A DNA stretch of 64,000 nucleotides, from positions 2,108,001 through 2,172,000 of the forward strand of contig NZ_QWEZ01000001.1 in assembly GCF_003864255.1 (NCBI RefSeq), given 5' to 3'. This DNA is from Aestuariirhabdus litorea (GTDB lineage Bacteria; Pseudomonadota; Gammaproteobacteria; Pseudomonadales; Aestuariirhabdaceae). How positions within the stretch are numbered: position 1 is the stretch's first letter; each line of letters opens with the position of its first letter. The notes beneath the pieces are model-generated. The model saw only the letters and a program-made list of their open reading frames with translations, ran no database searches and was not told the origin of the DNA. Shown here piece after piece: positions 48,183 through 57,988 of this stretch. The position numbers and the translations under genes are program-made.

Positions 48183-50120
48183 ATGAGCCCGTCAGTACGA
48201 CTTCCCATTCTGCTTTTGCTCAGCGCCCTGCTTGCTGCTTGCGCCAGCAGCCCCGACTACCCCAAGGTCCCCCCCCTTCCCGGCCAGGACCTGAACCAGA
48301 TCCAGGCGCTGCTCAACCGGGCGGAGGAAGCAGCCCCCGAAGAGAGTGCGCGGCTGCGCATGGACGCAGCTCGCCTGATGATCGCCGAGCAGCGCCTTGA
48401 CGAGGCCCGCACCCTGGCGGCAAGCCTGTTTCCCCACCAGCTGAACAATGAGAACAAAGCCCGCTATGCCTTGCTGCAGGCGGAGCTCTCCCTTGGGCGC
48501 AACAACGTACTCGCCTTCACCTGGCTGGACCACCCCTACCTGCTCGCCGCCGAGGAGAGCGATATCCGGGTGAGCGCATCGGCCCTGCGAGCGCGCGCAC
48601 TGCATCTCACCGGCAACTCCGCCGCCGCAATTGATGAGCTGATGCTGGCACTGGAACTGGTCAGTGCCGACCAGCGAGCGGCGATCGAGCAGCAGCTGTG
48701 GAGCACTCTTCTGGAGATGGACCTGGCAGAGCTGCAACAAAGCCGGGATTACCACAACCAACCCTACCTTACCGCCTGGATTGAGCTGGCCGAGATCCTC
48801 AAAAAGCCCGCCAGCCTGGCCAGCCAGCTGGAGCGCATCAACCAGTGGGCCAGCAGCTGGCCCACCCACAGCGGCCAGGAGATGCTGGTCGAGATCGAAC
48901 AGATCATCAGGGAAAGCGCCGCCAACCAGCCCAAGCACATTGCCCTGCTCCTGCCCCAAAGCGGTAACCTGCAGGCCGCCGGTGACGCTATCCGTGACGG
49001 TTTTATGGCCGCCTACTACAGCGCCGCCGAGACAGGGGCTGAGCTTCCAACCCTCAGCATCTATGACAGCGAACAAAGCACAGTCACTCAGCTGATCAAC
49101 CAGGCAATCAACGACGGCGTTGAGATGCTCATCGGGCCATTGCGCAAAGGTCAGGTCGATGAGCTGGCCGCACAACCCCTGCTCCCCCTGCCGACTCTCA
49201 GCCTCAACTACAGCTCCGACCCCCAGGTCGCCAGCGAAGGGCTATTCCAGTTCGGCCTGGCAGCCGAGGACGAAGCACGCCAGGCCGCCCGCCGCGGCCG
49301 CCAGGAGGGCTTTGATCGCGCGCTGGTACTGACCCCCAAAACTCCCCGCGGAACCCGAATAGCAGACGCCTTTGCGCAGGAGTGGGTCAGCCACGGCGGC
49401 GCCCTGGTAGACCAGCGCCAATTTACCGGTGAGAACGATTACCGCCAGGTTGTGGGCTCTCTGCTGGGTATCGACCAGAGCCGGGGACGCGCTCGCCGGC
49501 TGGCCAACCTGATTGGCGAGTCTCCCGTGTTCGAGCCCAGGCGGCGCCAGGATGTCGATATGGCGTTTATCGCCGCCTCCGCTGAGCAGGGCCGAATTCT
49601 CAAACCCACCTTTGCCTTTCAATACGCTAGCCAGCTCCCCGTTTTCAGCACCTCGAGTATCTATACCGGGCAAACGGATGCTGCCAGGGACAAAGACCTG
49701 GACGAGATCAAATTTACCAGTTACAGCTGGCTACTGGCCGATAGCCACCCACTCATGAAGAGGATTCGGGCGCAGTGGGCACAGGCGAACGGCAATTACG
49801 GCAGGCTGTATGCCTTGGGCGCCGATGCCTTCCTCCTCTACCCCCGCGTGCGCCAGATGAGCAGGATCGAGGGAATTGAGCTGGACGGCGCCACAGGCAC
49901 CCTCCGCATGAGCCCGCAACAACGGATCGTGCGGGAATTGGGCTGGTATCAGTTCAAAAATGGACGGCCAGTGCACCTTGAGGAGCTGCCTCCCCTGGCG
50001 GCACCGGTCACGGAGAGCATGGATGCGATGGATACTGAAACAGAAGTTCAACCGGGGACAGTTGGCGGAGAACCAGGCTCTGAGCTTTCTCCAGCGCCAG
50101 GGTTTGCACCTGTTAACTAG
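48183..50120 (+). CDS. lpoA: Penicillin-binding protein activator LpoA
   Basis: This 645-residue outer-membrane lipoprotein has a signal peptide with lipobox LLAAC (Cys20), an N-terminal TPR-like helical domain (about 30-240) and a C-terminal periplasmic-binding-protein-like domain (about 250-600, from KHIALLLPQSGNLQAAGDAI). LpoA reaches through the peptidoglycan to stimulate PBP1a. The last 30 residues are low-complexity and acidic, and the yraN gene starts inside them. The order rsmI/lpoA-yraN-diaA-dolP matches E. coli yraLMNOP. Confidence 0.92.
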   Translation: MSPSVRLPILLLLSALLAACASSPDYPKVPPLPGQDLNQIQALLNRAEEAAPEESARLRMDAARLMIAEQRLDEARTLAASLFPHQLNNENKARYALLQAELSLGRNNVLAFTWLDHPYLLAAEESDIRVSASALRARALHLTGNSAAAIDELMLALELVSADQRAAIEQQLWSTLLEMDLAELQQSRDYHNQPYLTAWIELAEILKKPASLASQLERINQWASSWPTHSGQEMLVEIEQIIRESAANQPKHIALLLPQSGNLQAAGDAIRDGFMAAYYSAAETGAELPTLSIYDSEQSTVTQLINQAINDGVEMLIGPLRKGQVDELAAQPLLPLPTLSLNYSSDPQVASEGLFQFGLAAEDEARQAARRGRQEGFDRALVLTPKTPRGTRIADAFAQEWVSHGGALVDQRQFTGENDYRQVVGSLLGIDQSRGRARRLANLIGESPVFEPRRRQDVDMAFIAASAEQGRILKPTFAFQYASQLPVFSTSSIYTGQTDAARDKDLDEIKFTSYSWLLADSHPLMKRIRAQWAQANGNYGRLYALGADAFLLYPRVRQMSRIEGIELDGATGTLRMSPQQRIVRELGWYQFKNGRPVHLEELPPLAAPVTESMDAMDTETEVQPGTVGGEPGSELSPAPGFAPVN

Positions 50121-50400
50121 AAACTACGCATGGCGCGGCGGCGAACTGGACCTGGTGATGGAGACCGAAGGCACCATCGTATTTGTTGAGGTCCGCCAGC
50201 GCACCAGCGCATGCTACGGCACTGCCCAGGAGAGCCTCAGCAGCCATAAGCGCCAGCGCCTGATCCAGTGCGCGCAGCACTACTTGCAGACGCAACAGCT
50301 TTGCCACAAACCGTGCCGCTTTGATGTACTGGCCGCCAACGGCAAGCCCAGGTCCGGTCAGTTCGACTTTGACTGGATCCAAAATGCCATTACCCTGTAA
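50023..50400 (+). CDS. yraN: YraN family (UPF0102) endonuclease-like protein
   Basis: This 125-residue protein belongs to the restriction-endonuclease-like superfamily. RGGELDLVMETEGTIVFVEVRQR contains the ExD/ExK-type residues (Glu, Asp, then Glu-Val-Arg; the common motif is EVK). Function is not established, though a nuclease role in DNA processing has been suggested. I choose ATG 50023, seven bases after GGAG, which overlaps lpoA by 98 bp in another frame; this removes 21 implausible residues from the longest frame. Confidence 0.85.
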   Translation: MRWILKQKFNRGQLAENQALSFLQRQGLHLLTRNYAWRGGELDLVMETEGTIVFVEVRQRTSACYGTAQESLSSHKRQRLIQCAQHYLQTQQLCHKPCRFDVLAANGKPRSGQFDFDWIQNAITL

Positions 50401-50420
50401 CAACCGCCTTACCGCGATAA

Positions 50421-51592
<1,172 letters not shown>

Positions 51593-51625
51593 TGCTCCAC
51601 GCTGCCCCTTCGCAGGAAACGCCCA

Positions 51626-51656
51626 CAAAAAAGGGAGGCTTTGGCCTCCCTTTTTT
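51626..51656. terminator. Bidirectional terminator between dolP and sspB
   Basis: AAAAAAGGGAGGC-TTTG-GCCTCCCTTTTTT is a 7-bp GC stem extended by A/T pairs with T-runs on both strands, serving both convergent genes. Confidence 0.9.
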
Positions 51657-51683
51657 ATTCCCGCTACAGAGCCGCAGCAGCAA

Positions 51684-52094
51684 CTACTTCACCACTTTCA
51701 GGCTCGGTCGACCAGAAGGCTTGCCTGGCTGTTTGTCGGGGCCCTTGTTACCGCTTTCGCGCGGATCCGGTTCGGGGTCATCCTCCACCTCAAACACCAT
51801 GCCCTGCCCGTTCTCCCGGGCATAGATCGCCATCACCGCGCTTACCGGAATGTAGATGTGCATCGGTCGCCCCCCAAAGCGCCCATTGAACTCCACCTCC
51901 TCGTTGGTCATCAGCAGTTCCCGCACCGCGGTCGGAGACACATTAAGCACTATCTGGCCATCATTAACGAACTCCTGGGGCACCAGTACCCCCTCCGGCT
52001 GGGCATTCACCAACAGGTACGGGGTGCACTCATTATCCACAATCCACTCATAGAGCGCCCTCAGCATATAGGGGCGACTCGGACTCATCGACAT
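51684..52094 (-). CDS. sspB: ClpXP adaptor SspB
   Basis: This 136-residue adaptor delivers ssrA-tagged proteins to ClpXP. The folded domain (1-110) has SRPYMLRALYEWIVDNECTPYLLVN and FNGRFGGRPMHIYIPVSAVMAIYARENGQGM; a Pro-, Gly- and Lys-rich linker leads to the C-terminal ClpX-docking tail GRPSLKVVK, which is intact. Paired with sspA as in most gammaproteobacteria. Confidence 0.95.
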   Translation of the reverse strand: MSMSPSRPYMLRALYEWIVDNECTPYLLVNAQPEGVLVPQEFVNDGQIVLNVSPTAVRELLMTNEEVEFNGRFGGRPMHIYIPVSAVMAIYARENGQGMVFEVEDDPEPDPRESGNKGPDKQPGKPSGRPSLKVVK

Positions 52095-52144
52095 ACTTCA
52101 CTCCAACATTTCCACCACGGGAGGACTCTCAATCCCGCACCAAT

Positions 52145-52168
52145 AAAAAAGGGGAAGTTTAGCTCCCC
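52145..52168 (-). terminator. Terminator candidate between sspA and sspB
   Basis: On the minus strand GGGGA pairs with TCCCC around an 8-base loop (or a longer bulged stem), followed by six T. It lies within the sspA-sspB unit and may reduce sspB expression. Confidence 0.6.
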
Positions 52169-52197
52169 CTCTCTTATAGCCCAGATCGCGCCTGAAA

Positions 52198-52827
52198 TCA
52201 GAGACGCATCTCGCGTTCTACCTCGGACAGGCTCTCCTTGAAGGACTCACGCTCAAACAAACGCTCAGCATAGTCCAGCAACGCCTTGGCCTGCTTCGGC
52301 ATTTCGATACCCAGGTCGGTGAGGCGCCACAGGATAGGAGCCACACAGCAATCCACCAGGGTGAACTCGTCACTCATGAAGAAGGGCTTTTCCTCAAACA
52401 GAGGGGCAATGCCAACCAGGCTGTCGCGCAGCTCCTTGCGAGCCTTGTTAACGGCCGCTTCACGGGACTTGGGGTCCAGGATGGTGGCGATCAGCTCGCT
52501 CCAGTCCTTATCAATGCGGTGAATCAGCAGGCGGCTCTGGGCCCGGGCAACCGGGTAGACCGGCAGCAGCGGAGGATGCGGGAAGCGCTCATCGAGGTAC
52601 TCCATCATCACATTGGGCTCGTACAGCACCAGGTCACGATCAACGAGGGTAGGCAGGGAGTTGTAGGGATTCAGCTCTGCGACCTCTTCAGGCACGTTTT
52701 CCGGATCGATGTCCTGCACATCAACAGTGACACCCTTCTCGGCGAGCACGATTCTGACACGGTGGCTCAGGTGGCCGGCCGCATCAGAGAAAAAGATCAT
52801 TGAAGAACGCTTGGCAACTACGCCCAT
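52198..52827 (-). CDS. sspA: Stringent starvation protein A SspA
   Basis: This 209-residue glutathione-S-transferase-fold protein binds RNA polymerase. [28 protein letters not shown] at the thioredoxin-like domain, [31 protein letters not shown] and a C-terminal helical domain are typical. It lacks GST catalytic Ser/Cys, as SspA does. In E. coli it regulates stress and phage genes during starvation. ATG 52827 follows GGGGGTAACA. Confidence 0.94.
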   Translation of the reverse strand: MGVVAKRSSMIFFSDAAGHLSHRVRIVLAEKGVTVDVQDIDPENVPEEVAELNPYNSLPTLVDRDLVLYEPNVMMEYLDERFPHPPLLPVYPVARAQSRLLIHRIDKDWSELIATILDPKSREAAVNKARKELRDSLVGIAPLFEEKPFFMSDEFTLVDCCVAPILWRLTDLGIEMPKQAKALLDYAERLFERESFKESLSEVEREMRL

Positions 52828-52850
52828 TGTTACCCCCAAAATGTGGAGTC

Positions 52851-52894
52851 AAAAAACACAAAAACGCGCGCAGCCGATTGCTCAGCCGCGCGCC
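52851..52894 (-). terminator. Terminator of petCBA
   Basis: On the minus strand a 12-bp stem with two G-U pairs and a GCAA loop (52866-52893) is followed by a TTTTTGTGTTTTTT tail, 20 bp beyond the petC stop. Confidence 0.85.
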
Positions 52895-52914
52895 CATTTA
52901 AAGTACCGATCCGA

Positions 52915-53661
52915 TCAGTGAACGTCTTTCCAGTACTCTTTCTTCAGCAGGTAAGCAGGTACCAGCAGTACCAGCAGGAACAGCAGTACCCACATACCGA
53001 TGCGCTGACGCTCCAGCTGCATAGGCTCGGCGGCGTACACCAGGTAGTTAACCAAGTTGTAAACGGCCTGGTCATACTCCGCAGGTGTCATGATACCTTT
53101 TTTCACCAGATCAAAGCCGCACAGCTTATCACCGGTCAAGTTATCCCGCTCCTGGCTGCTGTCGCCTGCACAGTTATCCACTTGCAGACCCTGCAGTTCG
53201 GCCAACACATGGGGCATACCCACATCGGGGAACACCTTGTTGTTAACGCCCCAGGGACGCTTGGGATCCACGTAGAAGGTACGCAGGTATGTGTAGAGCC
53301 AGTCGGCACCTCGAACACGAGCCACCAGGGTCAGATCGGGCGGAGCCGCACCGAACCAGCGCTTGGCCTCTTCGGCATCCATGGAGTTGCCCATGAGGTC
53401 ACCGATCTTGGAGCCATCGAATACGATGTTTTCCCTCATCAGGTCATGGGGAATGCCCAGGTCATCAGCCACTCGCTCATAGCGCTGGAACTTGGTCGAA
53501 TGACAGCCGGCGCAGAAGTTAGTGTAGGTCTTGAGACCATCCTGCAGCGATGCCTGATCCGCCACGTTGGCTTCAAAATGATCCAGCGGATAGCCCGACT
53601 CTGCGGCAAAAACAGAAACAGGCAATACCGCAAACAATAATGCAATCAGTTGCTTTTTCAT
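52915..53661 (-). CDS. petC: Cytochrome c1 (bc1 complex)
   Basis: This 248-residue haem protein has a signal peptide (MKKQLIALLFAVLPVSVFA), the haem c site CAGCH at 50-54, a Met ligand probably in the PAEYDQAVYNL region or nearby, and a C-terminal membrane anchor (about 222-240) ending KKEYWKDVH. It passes electrons from the Rieske protein to soluble cytochrome c. Its start shares a base with the petB stop. Confidence 0.95.
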   Translation of the reverse strand: MKKQLIALLFAVLPVSVFAAESGYPLDHFEANVADQASLQDGLKTYTNFCAGCHSTKFQRYERVADDLGIPHDLMRENIVFDGSKIGDLMGNSMDAEEAKRWFGAAPPDLTLVARVRGADWLYTYLRTFYVDPKRPWGVNNKVFPDVGMPHVLAELQGLQVDNCAGDSSQERDNLTGDKLCGFDLVKKGIMTPAEYDQAVYNLVNYLVYAAEPMQLERQRIGMWVLLFLLVLLVPAYLLKKEYWKDVH

Positions 53662-54872
53662 TAGCCTGTCACCCTCTCTGGTACGGGTTTGGTTTTTTCC
53701 ATTCTGGTGTAGAACGGCATCAACAAGAAGAACGCAAAGTACACCACGGTACAGATCTGAGAGTACAGAGTACGCTCAGCTGTCGCAGGCATCGCGCCCA
53801 ACCAACCCAGCCACACAAAGGAGATGGCGAACAGCACCAAAGCAATCTTGCTCAGGACACCCTTGTAGCGCATCGATTTGACCGGGCTACGGTCGAGCCA
53901 GGGCAGAACAAACAGCACCGCAATAGCCGCGCCCATGGCGATGACACCCAGCAGCTTATCAGGAACCGCACGCAGGATGGCGTAGAACGGAGTGAAGTAC
54001 CACACCGGCGCAATGTGCGCAGGGGTCTTCAGGTTATCCGCCTGCTCGAAGTTGGCGTACTCGATGAAGTATCCACCCATTTCAGGGAAGAAGAACACTA
54101 CCGTACAGAATACGAAGAGGAATACCACCACACCCACGATATCTTTCACGGTGTAGTAAGGGTGGAAAGGAATACCGTCTTTCGGAATACCGTTCTCATC
54201 CTTGTTCTTCTTGATCTCGATACCATCGGGGTTGTTGGAACCCACTTCGTGCAGGGCAATGATGTGCATGACCACCAGCGCCAGCAGGACGATGGGAAGC
54301 GCCACCACGTGCAGGGCGAAGAAGCGGTTCAGGGTGATGCCGGAGATCAGGAAGTCACCACGGATCCACTGCTGCAGGTCGGGACCGATCACCGGAATCG
54401 CACCGAACAGGGAGATGATGACCTGGGCACCCCAGTAAGACATCTGCCCCCAGGGCAACAGGTAGCCCATGAAGGCTTCAGCCATCAGCGCCAGGTAGAT
54501 CGCCATACCGAAGATCCACACCAGCTCGCGGGGCGCACGGTAGGATCCGTACAACAAACCGCGGAACATGTGCATGTAGACCACCACGAAGAACATGGAG
54601 GCGCCTGTGGAGTGCAGATAGCGCAGAATCCATCCGTACTCGACATCACGCATGATGTACTCGACAGAGGCAAACGCCTCCTCGGCGCTGGGCACGTAGC
54701 TCATGGTGAGCCAGATACCGGTCAGCAGCTGGTTAACCAGCACCAGCAGTGCCAGCGAACCGAAGAAATACCAGAAATTGAAGTTTTTGGGAGCGTAGTA
54801 CTTGCTCAGATGCTCTTCCCACATTTTGGTGGCGGGAAAACGCGCATCAACCCATGCCATAAAGTCTTTCAT
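53661..54872 (-). CDS. petB: Cytochrome b (bc1 complex)
   Basis: This 403-residue membrane subunit has eight helices and four haem-binding His residues (HSTGASMFFVVVYMHMFRG in helix B; FALHVVALPIVLLALVVMHI in helix D). The Qo-site motif, usually PEWY, reads PVWYFTPFYAILRAV here, with Val in place of Glu, so PVWY; this variant merits a check. WGAQVIISLFGAIPVIG (cd helix) is conserved. Stop and start overlap with petC and petA respectively. Confidence 0.95.
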   Translation of the reverse strand: MKDFMAWVDARFPATKMWEEHLSKYYAPKNFNFWYFFGSLALLVLVNQLLTGIWLTMSYVPSAEEAFASVEYIMRDVEYGWILRYLHSTGASMFFVVVYMHMFRGLLYGSYRAPRELVWIFGMAIYLALMAEAFMGYLLPWGQMSYWGAQVIISLFGAIPVIGPDLQQWIRGDFLISGITLNRFFALHVVALPIVLLALVVMHIIALHEVGSNNPDGIEIKKNKDENGIPKDGIPFHPYYTVKDIVGVVVFLFVFCTVVFFFPEMGGYFIEYANFEQADNLKTPAHIAPVWYFTPFYAILRAVPDKLLGVIAMGAAIAVLFVLPWLDRSPVKSMRYKGVLSKIALVLFAISFVWLGWLGAMPATAERTLYSQICTVVYFAFFLLMPFYTRMEKTKPVPERVTG

Positions 54873-55465
54873 TACGCATTCTCCTCGTCGACGCCGATGA
54901 TGAGGGTTTTGTCATCGATATAGGAGTACGGAGGCACCGGCAGATTGGTCGGCGCAGGGACCCCCTGGTGCACACGGCCCGCCAGGTCAAACTTGGAGCC
55001 GTGGCATGGGCAGTGGTACCCCCCCTGCCAGTTGGCCTCAAAATCCATGGGCTTTACTTCAGGGAACAGCTTGGGCGAGCAACCCAGGTGGGTACAAAGG
55101 CCGACCATCACCAATACTTCCGCCTTACGGGAACGGTATTCGTTCTTGGCGTATTCAGGCTGTTCAGACTCATCGGAAGCGGGGTCGCGCAGGTAATCGT
55201 TCTGCCCGGGCAGACCGTCCAGCATCTCCTGGCTACGGCGCAGGACGAACACTGGCTTACCACGCCACGCAGCAACGATCTGCTGACCTGGCTCTACCTT
55301 ATCGATTTTCACCCTCACCGGCGCGCCAGCAGCCTTGGCTTTGGCACTGGGATTCCAGGAGGCAACAAAAGGGACTGCTGCGCCGACCGCGCCGACAGCA
55401 CCCACCGCAGAGGTGGCTCCTATCAGCAGGCGACGACGACCCTTATCTACGCCGTCATTACTCAT
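54872..55465 (-). CDS. petA: Rieske iron-sulfur protein (bc1 complex)
   Basis: This 197-residue protein has a Tat-type N-terminus (GRRRLLIG) followed by an Ala/Gly-rich membrane anchor and a Rieske domain. Cluster motifs are CTHLGC (Cys124, His126) and CPCHGS (Cys152, His155), with Cys129 and Cys154 for the disulfide. It is the first gene of petA-petB-petC; GGGGAGATAAGATTA precedes its ATG. Confidence 0.95.
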   Translation of the reverse strand: MSNDGVDKGRRRLLIGATSAVGAVGAVGAAVPFVASWNPSAKAKAAGAPVRVKIDKVEPGQQIVAAWRGKPVFVLRRSQEMLDGLPGQNDYLRDPASDESEQPEYAKNEYRSRKAEVLVMVGLCTHLGCSPKLFPEVKPMDFEANWQGGYHCPCHGSKFDLAGRVHQGVPAPTNLPVPPYSYIDDKTLIIGVDEENA

Positions 55466-55694
55466 TAATCTTATCTCCCCATAAGAGCAAGTTTACTGTC
55501 CACCCTGTGACATCAGGCGGGCAATGTGAATCCTGTTGTATTGCTTTGGGACCCGCAAAATAAATCCTGCGAATGGTAAAGAAAACCGCCCCAGCAAGCA
55601 AGTACGGCCCCTGCCAGCGAGCTGACCCAGATCAAAGCGGGCAGCCCTGTGCAGCGGGGCGCTCTCCATCCATCCCTTCGGCGATCCATCGCCA

Positions 55695-55731
55695 GAAAAA
55701 AAAACGCCCTTTGAAACAAAGGGCGTTTTTG
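55695..55731 (-). terminator. Terminator of rplM-rpsI
   Basis: CGCCCTTTG-AAA-CAAAGGGCG is a perfect 9-bp stem with long A and T runs on either side. It acts for rpsI on the minus strand and could also work on the plus strand. Confidence 0.92.
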
Positions 55732-55773
55732 ATACCAATTCGCAGAACCGCAGCCCTGCGGGGCAGGCAACCC

Positions 55774-56166
55774 TTAACGCTTGGAGAACTGAGGACGCTT
55801 ACGCGCTTTGCGCAGACCGACCTTCTTACGCTCAACCTCACGAGCATCACGGGTAACAAACCCAGCCTTACGCAGCGAAGGACGAAGCTCCTCGTCGTAC
55901 TGCATCAGGGCACGGGTAATGCCGTGGCGGATCGCACCGGCCTGACCAAAGCCACCGCCGCCAGCGACAGTTACCTTGATGTCAAACTTGTCGGTCAGTT
56001 CAACCAGCTCAAGCGGCTGACGAACGATCATGCGAGCGGTTTCGCGACCGAAGTACTCGTCCAGAGGGCGACCGTTAACAACGATTGCGCCAGAGCCAGA
56101 CTTGATAAACACACGAGCGGTCGAGGTTTTACGACGACCAGTTCCATAGTATTGAGTGGTAGACAT
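55774..56166 (-). CDS. rpsI: 30S ribosomal protein S9
   Basis: This 130-residue protein is exactly the E. coli length. [15 protein letters not shown] at the start, [22 protein letters not shown] near 68 and the C-terminal KRPQFSKR, which reaches the P-site tRNA, are intact. It is the second gene of rplM-rpsI. Confidence 0.97.
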   Translation of the reverse strand: MSTTQYYGTGRRKTSTARVFIKSGSGAIVVNGRPLDEYFGRETARMIVRQPLELVELTDKFDIKVTVAGGGGFGQAGAIRHGITRALMQYDEELRPSLRKAGFVTRDAREVERKKVGLRKARKRPQFSKR

Positions 56167-56181
56167 TGCAATCGCTTCCCG

Positions 56182-56610
56182 TTAGATATCCAGAGCCTGG
56201 GGTTGTTGAGCGGCATGGGGATGCTCGGCACCCGCATAGACCTTCAGCTTGGCGTGCATGGCACGACCCAGCGGACCCTTGGGCAACATGCCCTTGACGG
56301 CCTTCTCGATGATACGCTCGGGAGCGTGATCAACCAGCTCATTGAAGTTCATGCTACGCAGACCACCCGGGTAACCGGTGTGACGGTAGTACATCTTGTT
56401 CTGCGCCTTGTTACCGGTTACACGAACCTTCTCGGCATTGACAACGATGATGTAGTCACCGGTATCGACGTGAGGGGTATACTCAGCCTTGTGCTTTCCG
56501 CGCAGACGATGCGCGATTTCGGTTGAAAGACGACCCAGGGTCTTGCCGGTCGCATCTACAACGAACCAGTCACGCTTAACTGTTTCTGGCTTTGCAGTAA
56601 AAGTATTCAT
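56182..56610 (-). CDS. rplM: 50S ribosomal protein L13
   Basis: This 142-residue protein has the L13 N-terminus ([19 protein letters not shown]) and the [11 protein letters not shown] and [12 protein letters not shown] motifs. I use ATG 56610 over the TTG immediately before it. The leader is long (about 130 bases from a TATAAT at 56747-56752, minus strand, with no clear -35). L13 represses its own mRNA in E. coli, so the leader may carry that control. Confidence 0.97.
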   Translation of the reverse strand: MNTFTAKPETVKRDWFVVDATGKTLGRLSTEIAHRLRGKHKAEYTPHVDTGDYIIVVNAEKVRVTGNKAQNKMYYRHTGYPGGLRSMNFNELVDHAPERIIEKAVKGMLPKGPLGRAMHAKLKVYAGAEHPHAAQQPQALDI

Positions 56611-56847
56611 CAATTAAAACCTGCCTCAAATGACCAGCCTACTGGCCAGCATCATAATTAAAGACTAACCCGAGCCGACTCCCCTTAAGGGCGTCCGGTG
56701 ACGGATTCACTGTCTTAGGGCATATAGTGTAGGAAACGGGAGCGCTATTATACTCAGGGAGGCGGAGAAAAAAAGCCCCAATCGCGCTTTTTTTTCCTCA
56801 CACGCCATGCTCTTATAATCGTCTCGACGATGAGGAGCGATGTGACG

Positions 56848-57888
56848 ATGTTATATGGAGATCTTGGCGGTACCGGACTGAAAATCAGCCGTTTGTGTCT
56901 GGGAACCATGACCTGGGGCGAGCAGAATACCCCCGAAGAGGGCTGGCGGCAACTGGATATCGCCCGCGCCCATGGCGTCAACTTTATCGATACCGCCGAG
57001 CTCTACCCGGTCCCCCCCAAAGCCGAGACCTATACCCGCACCGAGACCATCCTCGGTCAATGGCTCAGCCGCCAGTCCCGGCGTGAGGAGCTGGTGATCG
57101 CCACCAAGGTGGCGGGGCCCGGCGAGTGGGTGAGTTACATGCGCGAGTCCGGTGCCCGGCTGGACCGGGCCAGCGTCATCGCCGCCTGCAACGCCAGCCT
57201 GAAACGGCTGCAAACCGACTACATCGATCTCTACCAGGTGCACTGGCCGGAGCGCAGCACCAACTTCTTCGGTCAGCTCAGCTACCAGCACCAGCCCGGC
57301 GATGACGGCTACCCAATCGAAGAGACCCTGTCGGCCCTTAACGAGCTGGTGCAGGCTGGAAAAGTGCGCCACATCGGTATCTCCAATGAAACCCCCTGGG
57401 GGACCATGGAGTACCTGCGCCAGGCCGAGCGTCACGGCTGGCCAAGGCCCGTGAGCATCCAGAACCCCTACAACCTGCTTAACCGCAGCTTTGAGGTCGG
57501 GCTGGCCGAGATCGCCCACCGTGAGCAGCTGGGGCTGCTGGCCTACTCACCCCTGGCCTTCGGCACCCTCAGCGGCAAGTACCTGCACGGAGCCCAGCCC
57601 CCCCAGGGACGCCTGACCCTGTTCAGCCGCTTCAGCCGCTACAATAACCCCCAGGCCGTCAAGGCAACCGAAGCCTACGTCGCCCTTGCCAACGAGCGGG
57701 GGCTGGACCCGGCCCAGATGGCACTGGCCTATGTCACCAGCCGTCCCTTCGTTGACAGCAACATCATTGGCGCCACCACCGAGGAGCAGCTCCTGAGCAA
57801 CCTGGCCAGCATCGACCTGGCGCTGGATGAGCAGACGCTGGAGGAGATTGAGGCGATCCATACTCGCCAGCCCAACCCCGCGCCCTGA
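56848..57888 (+). CDS. tas: Aldo/keto reductase, Tas family
   Basis: This 346-residue NADP(H)-dependent aldo/keto reductase has the same length as E. coli Tas. LCLGTMTWGEQN, the catalytic Asp-Tyr pair in FIDTAELYPVPPKAE, a Lys in ATKVAGPGE, and YQVHWPERSTNFFGQL are all typical, as is SIQNPYNLLNRSFEVGLAE. The physiological substrate is unknown; Tas rescues tyrosine auxotrophs in E. coli. The start is not certain: GTG 56842 fits better with GAGGAG, but ATG 56848 matches Tas. It is 100 bp upstream of the symporter gene in the same direction. Confidence 0.9.
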   Translation: MLYGDLGGTGLKISRLCLGTMTWGEQNTPEEGWRQLDIARAHGVNFIDTAELYPVPPKAETYTRTETILGQWLSRQSRREELVIATKVAGPGEWVSYMRESGARLDRASVIAACNASLKRLQTDYIDLYQVHWPERSTNFFGQLSYQHQPGDDGYPIEETLSALNELVQAGKVRHIGISNETPWGTMEYLRQAERHGWPRPVSIQNPYNLLNRSFEVGLAEIAHREQLGLLAYSPLAFGTLSGKYLHGAQPPQGRLTLFSRFSRYNNPQAVKATEAYVALANERGLDPAQMALAYVTSRPFVDSNIIGATTEEQLLSNLASIDLALDEQTLEEIEAIHTRQPNPAP

Positions 57889-57988
57889 TCATCACCCCGA
57901 AACAATTGTGGCGCCGGCGGGGTCTCTCTCTTCAGGCCTCGCCGTCGAGGTACCCGCGCGCCCACTCACCATTTCAAAGGGGACTCCC

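Noticed and set aside
53550-54923. 457-codon frame antisense to petB
   Set aside because: His/Gln/Arg-rich shadow of a membrane protein gene.
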